A DNA stretch of 64,000 bases. Source: Pseudomonas abietaniphila. GTDB taxonomy: Bacteria > Pseudomonadota > Gammaproteobacteria > Pseudomonadales > Pseudomonadaceae. The stretch lies in NCBI RefSeq assembly GCF_039697315.1, contig NZ_CP155619.1:2852001-2916000 (forward strand). Direction: 5' to 3'. Below, one piece after another: positions 8,017 through 16,955 of the stretch; the first letter of the stretch is position 1; the number at the start of each line of letters is the position of its first letter. The position numbers were made by a program, and so were the translations under genes. The notes below the pieces were generated by a model that saw only the letters and a list, made by a program, of their open reading frames with translations, searched no databases and had not been told where the DNA came from.

Positions 8017-10011
8017 CTAACGCACCAGATGCAAGAACTGCATGTGCCGTTCGTACTGGTCGAGGATGTCGTTGATGACCTGCTCCTTGGTGTAGCCGAC
8101 CAGATCGTAGTCCTGACTCCCTTCGCTCAGATGAACCTCGGCACGGTAATAGCGGCGGTTGTTCAGTTGCTTGGAGCCCATCCCGGCCCGGGCGAAGGAC
8201 GGCGTGAAATAGCCACGCATGGTCACCTGATAGATGAACGGCCGCTCTTCGCCATGCCCGATTTCAAGGCCCACCGTGTGATTGGCCGGATCAGGTTGAG
8301 TCACCACGCTCAGGCCTTTTTCCACGAACACCGCAGTAACATCCTCGATGGCCGGACGTACGGTTTGATCCAGGAACCGATAGACCTCATCACGCGACGG
8401 GAAATGCACCGCCTGACTCAGACGTTGACGCCAACCGCCGCGCCGAGCGCCTGATACCGGCGCCAGGGAATACAGCTGCGCGATCTGGCGTTGCGACTCC
8501 ATGTAAAACGCTTTGTGCAGGCCCCACATCATCAGCAGCAGGATCAGCGAAAACGGCAACGACGTCAGCACCACCGCCGACTTCAGCGCATCGATGCTGC
8601 CGGAGAACAGCAGACCGCTGGTAATCAACGCCGTCATCACGCCCCAGAACACCCGCAACCACTTCGGACCGTCTTCATCCGGACTGCCGCCTTTTGCGGA
8701 AAGCGTGGACAGCACGACAGTGCCCGAATCCGCCGAGGTCACGAAGAACACAAAGCTGATGAACACGGTGACCGCGATGACGGTCTTGCTCCAGGGATAA
8801 CTCTGCAGCATCAGGTACAGCGCCATGGACGGGTCGTCGATAGCCGCCTGCCCCAACGCGGTCATGCCGTGGTTGAGCACTTGATCGATGGCGCTGTTGC
8901 CGAAGATCGACATCCAGGCCAGCGTGAAGCCCAAGGGAATCAGCAGCACGCCGCAGACGAACTCGCGGATGGTCCGACCGCGCGAGATACGCGCGATGAA
9001 CAGCCCGACGAAGGGCGACCAGGCAATCCACCACGCCCAATAGAACACCGTCCAGCCACCCAGCCAGTCGCTGGGACCGTTATACGCATAGACGTCGAAA
9101 CTCTTGGATGGCAGCGCGCCGAGGTAATCGCCGATGTTCTGCACCAGTGTATTGAGCAAGTGCTGGGTCGGCCCGGCGAACAGCACAAACAGCAGCAGCG
9201 CGCAGGCCAGCAGCATGTTGATGTCCGACATGACGCGCACGCCCTTGTCGACGCCGGCGACCGCAACCAGAATCGCCGCGCCCATCATCAATGTGATCAG
9301 GCCCACTTGAATCCACTGGGTGTGCGGCACGCCAAACAGGTAGTCCAGCCCGGAATTCAGGTGCAGTACGCCGAACCCCATGTCGGCACCCAGACCGAAA
9401 ATGGTTGCGATGATCCCGAAACCGTCCACGGCATACCCGATCGGGCCATTGATGCGTTTGCCGATCAGCGGATACAGCGCCGAACGCAGCGCGAGCGGCA
9501 GGTTGTGGCGGTACGCGAAGTACGCCAGGGCCATGCCGACGAACGCGAACACGCCCCAACCGTGCAGGCCCCAGTGCAGAAACAGCAACTGCATGGCCTG
9601 GCGCGCAGATTCAGTCGTACCGCCCTCGCCTTGAGGCGGCTGCATGAGGTGGGTCAGCGGTTCGGAGACGCAGAAAAAGAACAGCGTGATGCTGATCCCG
9701 GCCGCGAACAACATGCCGGCCCATGACAGGTAGCTGAATTCGGGCTCGTCATGATCCGCGCCGAGCTTGATCTTGCCGTATCCCGAAAGGGCCGTGACCA
9801 CCACAAACAGCAGATACAGCGTCATGGCGAGCATGTAGTACCAGCCAACGGTGTTGGCAGCCCAGTTTTGAGCGGCCAGAAGCCACTCTCCAGCTGCTTG
9901 GGGAAAGCTGATGACGACAACACCAAAGATCAGGAGAAAGCTGGCGGCGAAATAGAAAACGGGAGCGTTCATGCGAACGGGGGCGCTATTTTGAGCGCTT
10001 GGAATACTCAT
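8017..10011 (-). CDS. betT: High-affinity choline transporter BetT (BCCT family)
   Basis: Imports choline with sodium or protons for glycine betaine synthesis or carbon use. About 664 residues: a 12-helix BCCT core (about 15-510) with the family signature around VFYWAWWIAWSPFVGLFIARISRGRTIREF and the unwound helix GLGADMGFGV, plus a long C-terminal cytoplasmic domain (about 150 residues) that senses osmotic state in BetT homologues. The start at 10011 is used because it follows GAGAGGCGG and gives the expected N-terminus; a 13-codon extension is rejected. A BetI-like operator lies 100 bases upstream. No betIBA genes are in the window. Confidence 0.9.
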   Translation of the reverse strand: MSIPSAQNSAPVRMNAPVFYFAASFLLIFGVVVISFPQAAGEWLLAAQNWAANTVGWYYMLAMTLYLLFVVVTALSGYGKIKLGADHDEPEFSYLSWAGMLFAAGISITLFFFCVSEPLTHLMQPPQGEGGTTESARQAMQLLFLHWGLHGWGVFAFVGMALAYFAYRHNLPLALRSALYPLIGKRINGPIGYAVDGFGIIATIFGLGADMGFGVLHLNSGLDYLFGVPHTQWIQVGLITLMMGAAILVAVAGVDKGVRVMSDINMLLACALLLFVLFAGPTQHLLNTLVQNIGDYLGALPSKSFDVYAYNGPSDWLGGWTVFYWAWWIAWSPFVGLFIARISRGRTIREFVCGVLLIPLGFTLAWMSIFGNSAIDQVLNHGMTALGQAAIDDPSMALYLMLQSYPWSKTVIAVTVFISFVFFVTSADSGTVVLSTLSAKGGSPDEDGPKWLRVFWGVMTALITSGLLFSGSIDALKSAVVLTSLPFSLILLLMMWGLHKAFYMESQRQIAQLYSLAPVSGARRGGWRQRLSQAVHFPSRDEVYRFLDQTVRPAIEDVTAVFVEKGLSVVTQPDPANHTVGLEIGHGEERPFIYQVTMRGYFTPSFARAGMGSKQLNNRRYYRAEVHLSEGSQDYDLVGYTKEQVINDILDQYERHMQFLHLVR

Positions 10012-10112
10012 ACAAATACCGCCTCTCGGGCGGAAAAAACATTCATGCAAATTCGATACGGCAAGGGCAGGCCTCCTGATGCGAGCGGGCAGCGAACCAC
10101 CGGTTTAACTTG

Positions 10113-10126
10113 ATTGAACGTTCAAT
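10113..10126. promoter_or_regulatory. BetI-type operator upstream of betT
   Basis: ATTGAACGTTCAAT is a perfect 14-bp palindrome and matches the core bound by the TetR-family choline sensor BetI in other proteobacteria. It sits about 100 bases before the betT start on an AT-rich stretch likely to hold the promoter. Confidence 0.7.
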
Positions 10127-10304
10127 TAAAACACGGAAAGGGGGCAAAGGACCAATTGCCGGTGCCTGGACGCTCGCTCACGCGGGGGTAGGACGTGTTG
10201 CCAAAGCCTTTCGTTCCGCGGGTTCCGGAGGAGTGATGGCGACGCGGATTAAAATTGCGGGAGGGCGCCTGATCGCGGGTGAGCGGTACATCCGGAAACG
10301 TATT

Positions 10305-10429
10305 CGTCGTCTGAACTGACGCATCGCGAGCAAGCTCACTCCTACAGGGAACGAGCCGTTTACACATCCTGCGGCCGACGGTGGGCCTGTAGGAGTGAGC
10401 TTGCTCGCGATACGTCAGTTCAGACGACG
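10305..10429. repeat. REPIN with 43-base arms between betT and epsC
   Basis: The arms 10305-10347 and 10387-10429 are inverted copies with one mismatch; each contains CTGTAGGAGTGAGCTTGCTCGCGA and a CGTCGTCTGAACTGACG outer part. A 39-base loop separates them. The right arm ends 7 bases before the epsC stop codon (minus strand), so the hairpin could end or stabilise the epsC transcript. The rest of the 425-base gap (10012-10304) holds the BetI site and no gene I can support. Confidence 0.88.
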
Positions 10430-10436
10430 CAAAAAC

Positions 10437-11399
10437 CTACTTCTGACTCCCGTCATCATGCTGCAGGTTCGCCTGGTTGACGTTGCTCCCCGGAGGAACG
10501 CCGCGGGTCAGCCAGACGTTACCGCCAATGGTCGAGCCCTTGCCGATGATGATGCGTCCCAGGATAGTGGCGCCGGCATAGATCACCACGTCATCCTCAA
10601 CAATCGGGTGACGCGCGTGGCCTTTCTGCAATTGGCCGTCTTCGTCAGCCGGGAAGCGTTTCGCGCCAAGCGTCACCGCCTGATAGATACGCACGCGCTC
10701 GCCGATGATTGCGGTTTCGCCGATGACCACACCGGTTCCATGATCAATGAAGAAGCTCGGGCCGATCTTCGCGCCGGGATGGATGTCGATGCCGGTCGCC
10801 GAATGCGCCAGCTCCGAACTGATCCGCGCCAGCAACGGCAAGCCGTTGTTGTACAGGTGGTGAGCGAGACGGTGATGGATCACCGCCAGAATCCCCGGGT
10901 AGCACAGCAGCACTTCATCAACGCTGCGCGCGGCCGGGTCGCCGTGATAGGCCGCCAACACGTCGGTGTCGAGGATGCGGCGAATCTGCGGCAATGCGCT
11001 GGCGAAGTCCTGAATCAGGCGCTCAGCGTGTACATCGGCACAACTGGCATCCTCGCCACGCTGACGAGCGACGTACCGTAATTCCAGTCGCGCCTGAGCC
11101 AACAGCGAGTTGAGCGCTACGTCCAGCGTGTGGCCGACATAGAAGTCCTCGCTCTCTTCACGCAGGTCCACCGGACCGAGGCGCATCGGAAACAGCGCGC
11201 CACTCAGCGCTTCGAGAATGTCGCGAAGGGCTTCGCGGGAAGGCAACTCACGACCGCCCTTTTCGCCACTGACGCGACCGTTGCGAGTGCGCCAGTCATC
11301 ACGTGCAGCACGCAGCTCACCCACAATCCGCTGCAACTGCCAGTGGCCGGTCACGCCCTGGGCACACGCCTCGGGAGACAATTCGGGAATAGTGCTCAC
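10437..11399 (-). CDS. epsC: Serine O-acetyltransferase EpsC
   Basis: Makes O-acetylserine from serine and acetyl-CoA, the carbon skeleton for cysteine. The protein of 320 residues has an N-terminal helical SAT domain and a C-terminal left-handed beta-helix of hexapeptide repeats: IDIHPGAKIGPSFFIDHGTG, VVIGETAIIGERVRI, then IVEDDVVIYAGATILGRIII. The His of HPGA and Asp/His of IDHGTG are the catalytic pair. It is the EpsC/SrpH branch, longer than CysE. The start codon is GTG, set by GAGGAG eight bases upstream. It diverges from dcyD, linking synthesis and breakdown of cysteine. Confidence 0.92.
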   Translation of the reverse strand: MSTIPELSPEACAQGVTGHWQLQRIVGELRAARDDWRTRNGRVSGEKGGRELPSREALRDILEALSGALFPMRLGPVDLREESEDFYVGHTLDVALNSLLAQARLELRYVARQRGEDASCADVHAERLIQDFASALPQIRRILDTDVLAAYHGDPAARSVDEVLLCYPGILAVIHHRLAHHLYNNGLPLLARISSELAHSATGIDIHPGAKIGPSFFIDHGTGVVIGETAIIGERVRIYQAVTLGAKRFPADEDGQLQKGHARHPIVEDDVVIYAGATILGRIIIGKGSTIGGNVWLTRGVPPGSNVNQANLQHDDGSQK

Positions 11400-11598
11400 G
11401 CAGGTTTCTCCTCAATTCGACGGCTCGTCAGGCTGGACATGGCCGAAGGTTGAGCCACTGTACGGCAAACATTTGGAGCAAAAAAATAACAATTTTAGTG
11501 AGGCTTTTGCCTAAGGGCTGAAGGAAATCGTCAGGTTGCCCTGTAGGTGTCGTCTGCCTATAGTCCAGCGACTCACTTTGAGACCTACAGACATCACC

Positions 11599-12600
11599 AT
11601 GATCAAACAACAGCTCGACCGTTTTGACCGCCTCGAACTGCTCGGCGCTCCCACCCCTCTGGAGAAGCTCGAACGCCTGTCGGCCTGGGCCGGACGCGAC
11701 ATTTATGTGAAGCGCGACGACATCACGCCATTGGCCATGGGCGGCAATAAACTGCGCAAGCTGGAATATCTGGCGGCAGACGCACTGGCGCAGGGCGCCG
11801 ACACGCTGATCACGGCGGGCGCGATTCAGTCCAACCATGTCCGTCAAACGGCCGCGCTGGCCGCAAAACTGGGCCTGAGTTGCGTCGCCTTGCTGGAAAA
11901 CCCCATCGCCACCGAAGACAGCAATTACCTGGGCAACGGAAACCGGCTGCTGCTGGACTTGTTCGACGCCAAAGTCGAACTCGTCGAGAACCTGGACAAC
12001 GCTGATGAGCAGTTGCAGGCGCTCGCGGCGCGCTTGCGCAACAGCGGCAAGAAACCGTATCTGGTGCCCATTGGCGGATCCAGCCCCATCGGTGCGCTGG
12101 GCTATGTCCGTGCCGGCTTCGAACTCGCCAAACAGATTCAATACAGCGGCGTCGAGTTCGCCGCGGTGGTGCTGGCCTCCGGTAGCGCCGGGACTCACAG
12201 CGGCCTGGGCCTGGCGCTGGCAGAAGCCCTGCCGCAATTGCCTGTCATTGGCGTCACCGTGTCTCGCCCGGAAGAAACCCAGGCACCCAAGGTTCAGGGA
12301 CTGGCCGAGCGCACCGCCGAACTGCTGGGCGAACCGATGCCTTCTGCCTTCAAGGTCCAGCTGTGGGATGAGTATTACGGCCCTCGCTATGGTGAGCCCA
12401 ACGCAGGCACGCTGTCGGCAATCAAGCTGGTGGCGAGTCAGGAAGGTCTGCTGCTGGATCCGGTCTACACCGGCAAAGCCATGGCCGGTCTGCTGGACGG
12501 TATCGGTCGGCAGCGCTTCGACGACGGTCCGATCATCTTTCTGCACACCGGCGGTGCGCCTGCGTTGTTTGCGTACCCGGACGTTTTCTCGGGCCAATGA
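11599..12600 (+). CDS. dcyD: D-cysteine desulfhydrase
   Basis: PLP enzyme that splits D-cysteine into pyruvate, ammonia and sulfide; related to ACC deaminase. The protein is 333 residues. The PLP lysine is in [13 protein letters not shown], with [15 protein letters not shown] following, both family signatures; a Gly-rich phosphate loop ([11 protein letters not shown]) comes later. The start at 11599 begins [11 protein letters not shown] and is preferred to a 21-codon extension that lacks support. It precedes the cystine importer tcyJLN, the same gene set as fliY-dcyD-yecSC in enterics. A 365-base gap with a REPIN separates it from tcyJ. Confidence 0.92.
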   Translation: MIKQQLDRFDRLELLGAPTPLEKLERLSAWAGRDIYVKRDDITPLAMGGNKLRKLEYLAADALAQGADTLITAGAIQSNHVRQTAALAAKLGLSCVALLENPIATEDSNYLGNGNRLLLDLFDAKVELVENLDNADEQLQALAARLRNSGKKPYLVPIGGSSPIGALGYVRAGFELAKQIQYSGVEFAAVVLASGSAGTHSGLGLALAEALPQLPVIGVTVSRPEETQAPKVQGLAERTAELLGEPMPSAFKVQLWDEYYGPRYGEPNAGTLSAIKLVASQEGLLLDPVYTGKAMAGLLDGIGRQRFDDGPIIFLHTGGAPALFAYPDVFSGQ

Positions 12601-12614
12601 GCCACACTACGCTC

Positions 12615-12751
12615 CTGTAGGAGCGTGGCTTGTCCCGCGATCGACTGCGCAGCAGTCGCAATTGCAGACCACTTGTTACATCTGACGCACCGAGATATTT
12701 GAAACTGCTGCCGGTGCCCGCCAGATCGCGGGACGAGCCACGCTCCTACAG
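12615..12751. repeat. REPIN between dcyD and tcyJ
   Basis: Arms CTGTAGGAGCGTGGCTTGTC and its near-complement (GACGAGCCACGCTCCTACAG) end a 137-base element with CCCGCGAT/ATCGCGGG inside them. It starts 14 bases after dcyD stops. The remaining 12752-12965 holds an AT-rich stretch (12780-12830) likely to carry the tcyJ promoter; no gene is seen. Confidence 0.88.
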
Positions 12752-12965
12752 GTCGATGGGCGGCGCGTGACTTCTATATGCATAAAACAAATAAGCGATT
12801 CGTTTTTAATTATTTTTAATCCTAAACGACTGCTTCTATGATCGCGCCGAACCACCGCATCAATACCCGGCAGAGCACTGAAAAAGCTGGATAAAAGCGC
12901 GGTGCCACAGTAGCTTCGTCAGGTCTGAAGCTTGCCTGACATTCCAATTAAAACAGGGGACTCAC

Positions 12966-13763
12966 ATGAACATGTCTGCAATCCGCCGCACCTTCCTGCT
13001 GTCGGCATTCAGCCTGGTGCTGGGCACCGGTCTGGTGACCCAAGCCGTCGCTGGCGAGCAACTGGCAACCATCAAAAAGAACGGCACCCTCAACGTCGGC
13101 CTGGAAGGCACTTACCCACCGTTCAGCTTCGTTGGCGAAGACGGCAAGCTGACCGGTTTCGAAGTCGAGTTCTCCGAGGCGCTGGCCAAGGAACTGGGCG
13201 TCAAGGTCAAGCTGAGCGCGACTCCATGGGCAGGCATTCTGGCCGCTCTGGAATCCAAGCGTCTGGACGTCGTGATCAACCAGGTCACCATCTCCGACGA
13301 GCGCAAGAAGAAGTATGACTTCTCCGAACCCTACACCGTGTCGGGCATTCAAGCGTTGGTGCAAACCAAGGACGCAGGCGTCATCAAGACCGCTGCTGAT
13401 CTGAAAGGCAAGAAAGTCGGAGTAGGCCTGGGCACCAACTACGAAGAATGGCTGAAGGCCAACGTTCCGGACGCCATCGTCAAAACCTATGACGATGATC
13501 CGACCAAATACCAGGACCTGCGTGTAGGCCGCATCGACGCCATTCTGGTCGACCGTCTGGCCGCACTGGAACTGGTCGCCAAGACCAAGGACAAGCTGGC
13601 CGTTTCCGGCGAACCGTTCTCCCGTCAGGAAGCCGGTATCGCACTGCGCAAGGGCGAGCCTGAACTGCTGGACGCGATCAACAAGGCCATCGACAAACTG
13701 CGCGCCGACGGCACGCTCGCCAAGCTGTCGCAAAAGTACTTCAAGGCTGACGTGACCAAATGA
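12966..13763 (+). CDS. tcyJ: L-cystine ABC transporter, periplasmic binding protein
   Basis: Binds cystine in the periplasm for TcyLN. The protein of 265 residues has a signal peptide cut near TQAVAGEQ, then a family 3 solute-binding fold: LNVGLEGTYPPFSFVGEDGKL (the amino-acid-binding start), GFEVEFSEALAKELG and RLDVVINQVTISDERKKKYDFSEPY. The ITI(S)DERK motif with TYPPFSF is the mark of the FliY/TcyJ branch. The start follows AGGGGACTCAC. Its stop overlaps tcyL as ATGA, so the three transport genes form one operon. Confidence 0.92.
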   Translation: MNMSAIRRTFLLSAFSLVLGTGLVTQAVAGEQLATIKKNGTLNVGLEGTYPPFSFVGEDGKLTGFEVEFSEALAKELGVKVKLSATPWAGILAALESKRLDVVINQVTISDERKKKYDFSEPYTVSGIQALVQTKDAGVIKTAADLKGKKVGVGLGTNYEEWLKANVPDAIVKTYDDDPTKYQDLRVGRIDAILVDRLAALELVAKTKDKLAVSGEPFSRQEAGIALRKGEPELLDAINKAIDKLRADGTLAKLSQKYFKADVTK

Positions 13764-14428
13764 TTCCAGAGAGCCTACAGCTCGCGCTGGACTCCGCGCC
13801 CTTTCTGCTCAAGGGCGCGTATTACACGGTGGGTCTGAGTCTCGGATCGATGTTTTTCGGATTGGTGCTGGGCTTCGGCCTGGCACTGATGCGTTTGTCG
13901 AAGGTCTGGATCATCAGCGCCATCGCCAGGGTTTACGTGTCGTTCTTTCGCGGCACGCCCCTGCTGGTTCAGCTCTTCATGATTTATTACGGCCTGCCTG
14001 ACCTCGGCATCGAACTGGATGCCATCAGTGCGGCGCTCATCGGTTTGTCGCTGAACATGGCCGCCTACGCCTGCGAGATCCTGCGCGCAGCGATTGGTGC
14101 CGTGGACAGGGGGCAGTGGGAAGCGGCCGCGAGTATCGGCATGACCCGCGCGCAGACCATGCGCCGCGCGATCCTGCCGCAAGCCGCACGCACCGCCCTG
14201 CCACCGCTGGGCAACAGCTTCATTTCGCTGGTCAAGGACACCGCCATGGCCGCCACCATCCAGGTACCGGAGGTGTTTCGCCAGGCGCAGTTGATTTCCT
14301 CGAGAACACTTGAGGTCTTCACCATGTATCTCACCGTCGCGGTGATCTACTGGGTGTTGTGCACGGTACTCGCGCACGTTCAGAACCGTCTGGAAGCACG
14401 GGCCAACCGCCACGACGTGGAGTCTTGA
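13760..14428 (+). CDS. tcyL: L-cystine ABC transporter, permease
   Basis: Inner-membrane permease of 222 residues with five predicted helices, beginning LLKGAYYTVGLSLGSMFFGL. The cytoplasmic EAA loop that docks on the ATPase is clear: EAAASIGMTRAQTMRRAILPQA. FFRGTPLLVQLFMIYYG is the conserved polar amino-acid permease motif. It overlaps tcyJ by 4 bases and is followed by tcyN after 3 bases. Confidence 0.92.
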   Translation: MIPESLQLALDSAPFLLKGAYYTVGLSLGSMFFGLVLGFGLALMRLSKVWIISAIARVYVSFFRGTPLLVQLFMIYYGLPDLGIELDAISAALIGLSLNMAAYACEILRAAIGAVDRGQWEAAASIGMTRAQTMRRAILPQAARTALPPLGNSFISLVKDTAMAATIQVPEVFRQAQLISSRTLEVFTMYLTVAVIYWVLCTVLAHVQNRLEARANRHDVES

Positions 14429-14431
14429 GGC

Positions 14432-15175
14432 ATGATCACCGTTGAAAAACTGACCAAGGAATTCAAGGGCAACCAGGTCCTCAAGGGCATCGATCTGAAA
14501 GTGGAGCCCGGCGAAGTGGTCGCCATCATCGGCCCCAGCGGATCGGGCAAGACGACCTTTCTGCGCTGCCTCAATTACCTGGAACAACCCACCAGCGGCA
14601 CCATCGTCGTGGGTGACATCAAGATCGACGGCAGCCGCCCGCTAAGTCAGCAGCAAGGCCTCATTCGCCAACTGCGCCAGCACGTGGGCTTCGTGTTCCA
14701 GAACTTCAACCTGTTCCCCCATCGCACTGCGCTTGAAAACGTCATCGAAGGGCCGATCGTGGTCAAGAAGATGCCCCGCGAGCAGGCAGTCGAGCTTGGG
14801 CGCACCTTGTTGGCCAAGGTCGGTCTGGCGGGCAAGGAAGATGCGTACCCGCGTCGTCTCTCCGGCGGGCAGCAACAGCGTGTGGCCATCGCAAGAGCCC
14901 TGGCGATGGAGCCTGAAGTGATTCTGTTCGACGAGCCCACCTCGGCGCTGGACCCGGAGCTGGTGGGCGAAGTGCTCAGTGCTATTCGGGCGTTGGCCGA
15001 GGAAAACCGCACGATGGTCATCGTCACGCACGAAATGAGCTTCGCGCGCGACGTCGCTAACCGGGTGGTCTTCATCGACAAAGGCGTCATCGTCGAACAG
15101 GGCGAGGCCAAAGCGTTGTTTGCGAACCCGAAAGAAGAACGAACCCGGCAGTTTCTGGAACGCAGCAGGAATTAG
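14432..15175 (+). CDS. tcyN: L-cystine ABC transporter, ATPase
   Basis: ATPase of 247 residues that powers TcyJL import. Walker A GPSGSGKTTF, Q-loop VFQNFNLFPH, signature LSGGQQQR, Walker B VILFDEPTSALD and switch His in IVTHEMSFA are all intact. Closest to YecC/TcyN of the polar amino-acid group. Last gene of the operon; a terminator follows 20 bases later. Confidence 0.92.
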   Translation: MITVEKLTKEFKGNQVLKGIDLKVEPGEVVAIIGPSGSGKTTFLRCLNYLEQPTSGTIVVGDIKIDGSRPLSQQQGLIRQLRQHVGFVFQNFNLFPHRTALENVIEGPIVVKKMPREQAVELGRTLLAKVGLAGKEDAYPRRLSGGQQQRVAIARALAMEPEVILFDEPTSALDPELVGEVLSAIRALAEENRTMVIVTHEMSFARDVANRVVFIDKGVIVEQGEAKALFANPKEERTRQFLERSRN

Positions 15176-15194
15176 TCCTACATCACACGTATAA

Positions 15195-15224
15195 AAAGAC
15201 GGCGCTATCAAGCGCCGTTTTCTT
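15195..15224 (+). terminator. Terminator of the tcyJLN operon
   Basis: Stem ACGGCGCT (15199-15206) / AGCGCCGT (15211-15218) with loop ATCA, A's before and TTTTCTTT after. Confidence 0.9.
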
Positions 15225-15311
15225 TGCCCACAATATTTAGAAAACTATCCACTCATCCAAACTCCCTCTGAATACACACCTGCCACCGCTCGCATCTTAT
15301 TCAAAACTTTA

Positions 15312-15488
15312 ATGTTGGGCATGGCGAGTAACACCCTCTTCAAAGTTCATGTAACACCCCGCCATTCCATCAGCAACAACGCTGATGAGTGCCATGACGC
15401 ATATGGGTCCTACATGCCGACAGAGCTGCCCGCTCCGTGTAGGACGGCGTCCCATCACCGCCCACTGATTGACAGGACATTTCCGTAA
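15312..15488 (+). other. Possible small ORF (58 codons) in the 15.2-15.7 kb gap
   Basis: An ATG at 15312 (and another at 15321) opens 58 codons ending TAA at 15486-15488. The peptide starts MLGMASNTLFKVHVTPRHS and matches no family I know. No good ribosome site is visible, and an overlapping minus-strand frame is no better. The stop codon falls in the loop of the hairpin at 15474-15498. The gap 15225-15743 is otherwise empty, with GC below that of the neighbours. Confidence 0.25.
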
Positions 15489-15502
15489 GAAATGTCCTTT
15501 TC
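15474..15502 (+). terminator. Terminator-like hairpin with no assigned upstream gene
   Basis: A perfect 9-bp stem AGGACATTT / AAATGTCCT (15474-15482, 15490-15498) is followed by CTTTTCT. The nearest recognised upstream gene, tcyN, already has a terminator, so this one may end a small RNA or the small ORF at 15312. Confidence 0.6.
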
Positions 15503-15743
15503 TCCAGTTCACAAGCAGTTACGCCTTTTTTATCGTTGACATAAATGCAGCAACACAATTACCTCGATAGCAACTTACATAGCGCTCTTGAACAAATAAC
15601 AAGCCCGAATTTGGATCCGTTTGTAATGTTTGCCAACACCGTGCATCGGGCGTGTACTAATCGCATCGATTTCAAGTGGCTATTGCGATGACAGACATCG
15701 CGGCACGCCTTATTCAGGTTTCACATTCAATGAGTATTCAAAG

Positions 15744-16478
15744 ATGATCCAGACCCCAGTCAGCTACACGCCCATCACGCTTCTGGCCCCCTGCCTGCCT
15801 CAGTCGAACAAACAAGGTATCGGTGCTCTGGCAGCGTCCAACCTGTTGGTACATATTAATCCCTATCCCGAAATGGAGTGCGGCGACCTTATCGAGCTGT
15901 TCTGGGGAGACTGTTACGTTGCGTCAACACTTCTTACGGCGTCTGACATCGGTCACACATCCGTCCTACATGTGCCGGAGAGTTTCCTGCGAAGCGGGAA
16001 GGTAAAGACCTATTACACGGTCACCAAAATAGGCGAGGAGCCCGTGAAATCGCCGTGTCACAAGCTCTGGGTCAAACTGGAGACTCCTGGCGGTCATTTG
16101 GTCAGCCCTGACGGCGAGGAGAATCAGGGATTGGCACCGGTGAGGTTTGCAGACGCCACCCTGTGCCTCGGCCTGGCCCCGGAGCAGTTCAAAAAGGGGG
16201 TGGATATCATCCTGGAGCCTTATCTGAATATGGAGGTTCATGACGAGATCACTTTGCGCTGGGGTGACATGCGGATGGATTTGCCTGCACTCACTGAGAG
16301 CGAGGTGGGCCACGAACTCACCGTTCACGTACCCGCCACTTTAATCAGCGAAGCAGAAGACGACGTGCACCAAGAGATCACCTACTGCGTCATCGATCGT
16401 GTGGGCAACAACTCACGATGGGCGCCTGCTCGATCAATCAAGGAGTGTACAGACGACTCGGACATTCCTGACGATTGA
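15744..16478 (+). CDS. Hypothetical protein with two copies of an Ig-like repeat
   Basis: Protein of 244 residues, function unknown. It holds two copies of a roughly 85-residue unit (about 28-112 and 150-233) sharing the pattern PY..M...D.I.L.WGD, then LT.S..GH....HVP...: first copy NPYPEMECGDLIELFWGD and DIGHTSVLHVPESF, second copy EPYLNMEVHDEITLRWGD and EVGHELTVHVPATL. Alternating hydrophobics suggest beta-sandwich domains like those repeated in large Pseudomonas surface proteins (inference). There is no signal peptide, and the tail is acidic (TDDSDIPDD). The start at 15744 begins MIQTPVSYTP; a 38-codon extension is unlikely. GC is near 50%, below its neighbours, which suggests an acquired gene. 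Confidence 0.7.
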   Translation: MIQTPVSYTPITLLAPCLPQSNKQGIGALAASNLLVHINPYPEMECGDLIELFWGDCYVASTLLTASDIGHTSVLHVPESFLRSGKVKTYYTVTKIGEEPVKSPCHKLWVKLETPGGHLVSPDGEENQGLAPVRFADATLCLGLAPEQFKKGVDIILEPYLNMEVHDEITLRWGDMRMDLPALTESEVGHELTVHVPATLISEAEDDVHQEITYCVIDRVGNNSRWAPARSIKECTDDSDIPDD

Positions 16479-16678
16479 GGCACCGCTTCAAACGGCGGCG
16501 TCGCGGTTCCGGTGCATGGGCCGCGACTCGCCGCTCGCCGGAAAACGTGTGGCGTTTCACAGACGCGAAGCGGAACGGAAAACTCCCACAACATCGAGCA
16601 ACTGATCCTACAGATCAGCCCAAGTAGAGGGAAAACAAGGCTGCTAGCCTCGGGAAAACCCTTCAGGAGGCGTTCGTC

Positions 16679-16759
16679 ATGCACCGCAGACCTGTCGTCA
16701 AATACGTGATCCTCATGCTGGTTTTCAGTTCATGCCTGGCTTACGCGCAAGCCGCGTGA
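16679..16759 (+). CDS. Possible 26-residue secreted or membrane peptide
   Basis: An ATG preceded by CAGGAGG at good spacing opens 26 codons: Met-His-Arg-Arg-Pro, a hydrophobic core VILMLVFSS, then CLAYAQAA and TGA. This looks like a complete Sec signal peptide with an Ala-x-Ala cut site and almost nothing after it. It may be the relic of a larger exported protein or a true small peptide. The rest of 16479-16955 has only an AT-rich promoter-like stretch (16795-16850) before the sulfur operon. Confidence 0.4.
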   Translation: MHRRPVVKYVILMLVFSSCLAYAQAA

Positions 16760-16955
16760 ACGGCCATTGAATCCGTCTTCAGGCTTCTATGCTTATTCCT
16801 AAATGGAAGTTTATTTAATTTTTATACACGCTTAGGGTATATACACCGGACCACCGGACCATCGTTAGTTTGTCTGCCGCCATTGCGGTTTTGATTCGAG
16901 GTTCGAATGGTCAAGCACCCCTATCCCCGTGCTCTCGCTCGCGCAGGTCACCATC

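Noticed and set aside
8491..9726. 411-codon plus-strand frame opposite betT
   Set aside because: Antisense shadow of the BCCT transporter with no recognisable motif.
16860..16955. Sigma-54 promoter before the SfnB operon
   Set aside because: No GG-N10-GC with a reasonable match was found, though SfnR-type control would predict one.
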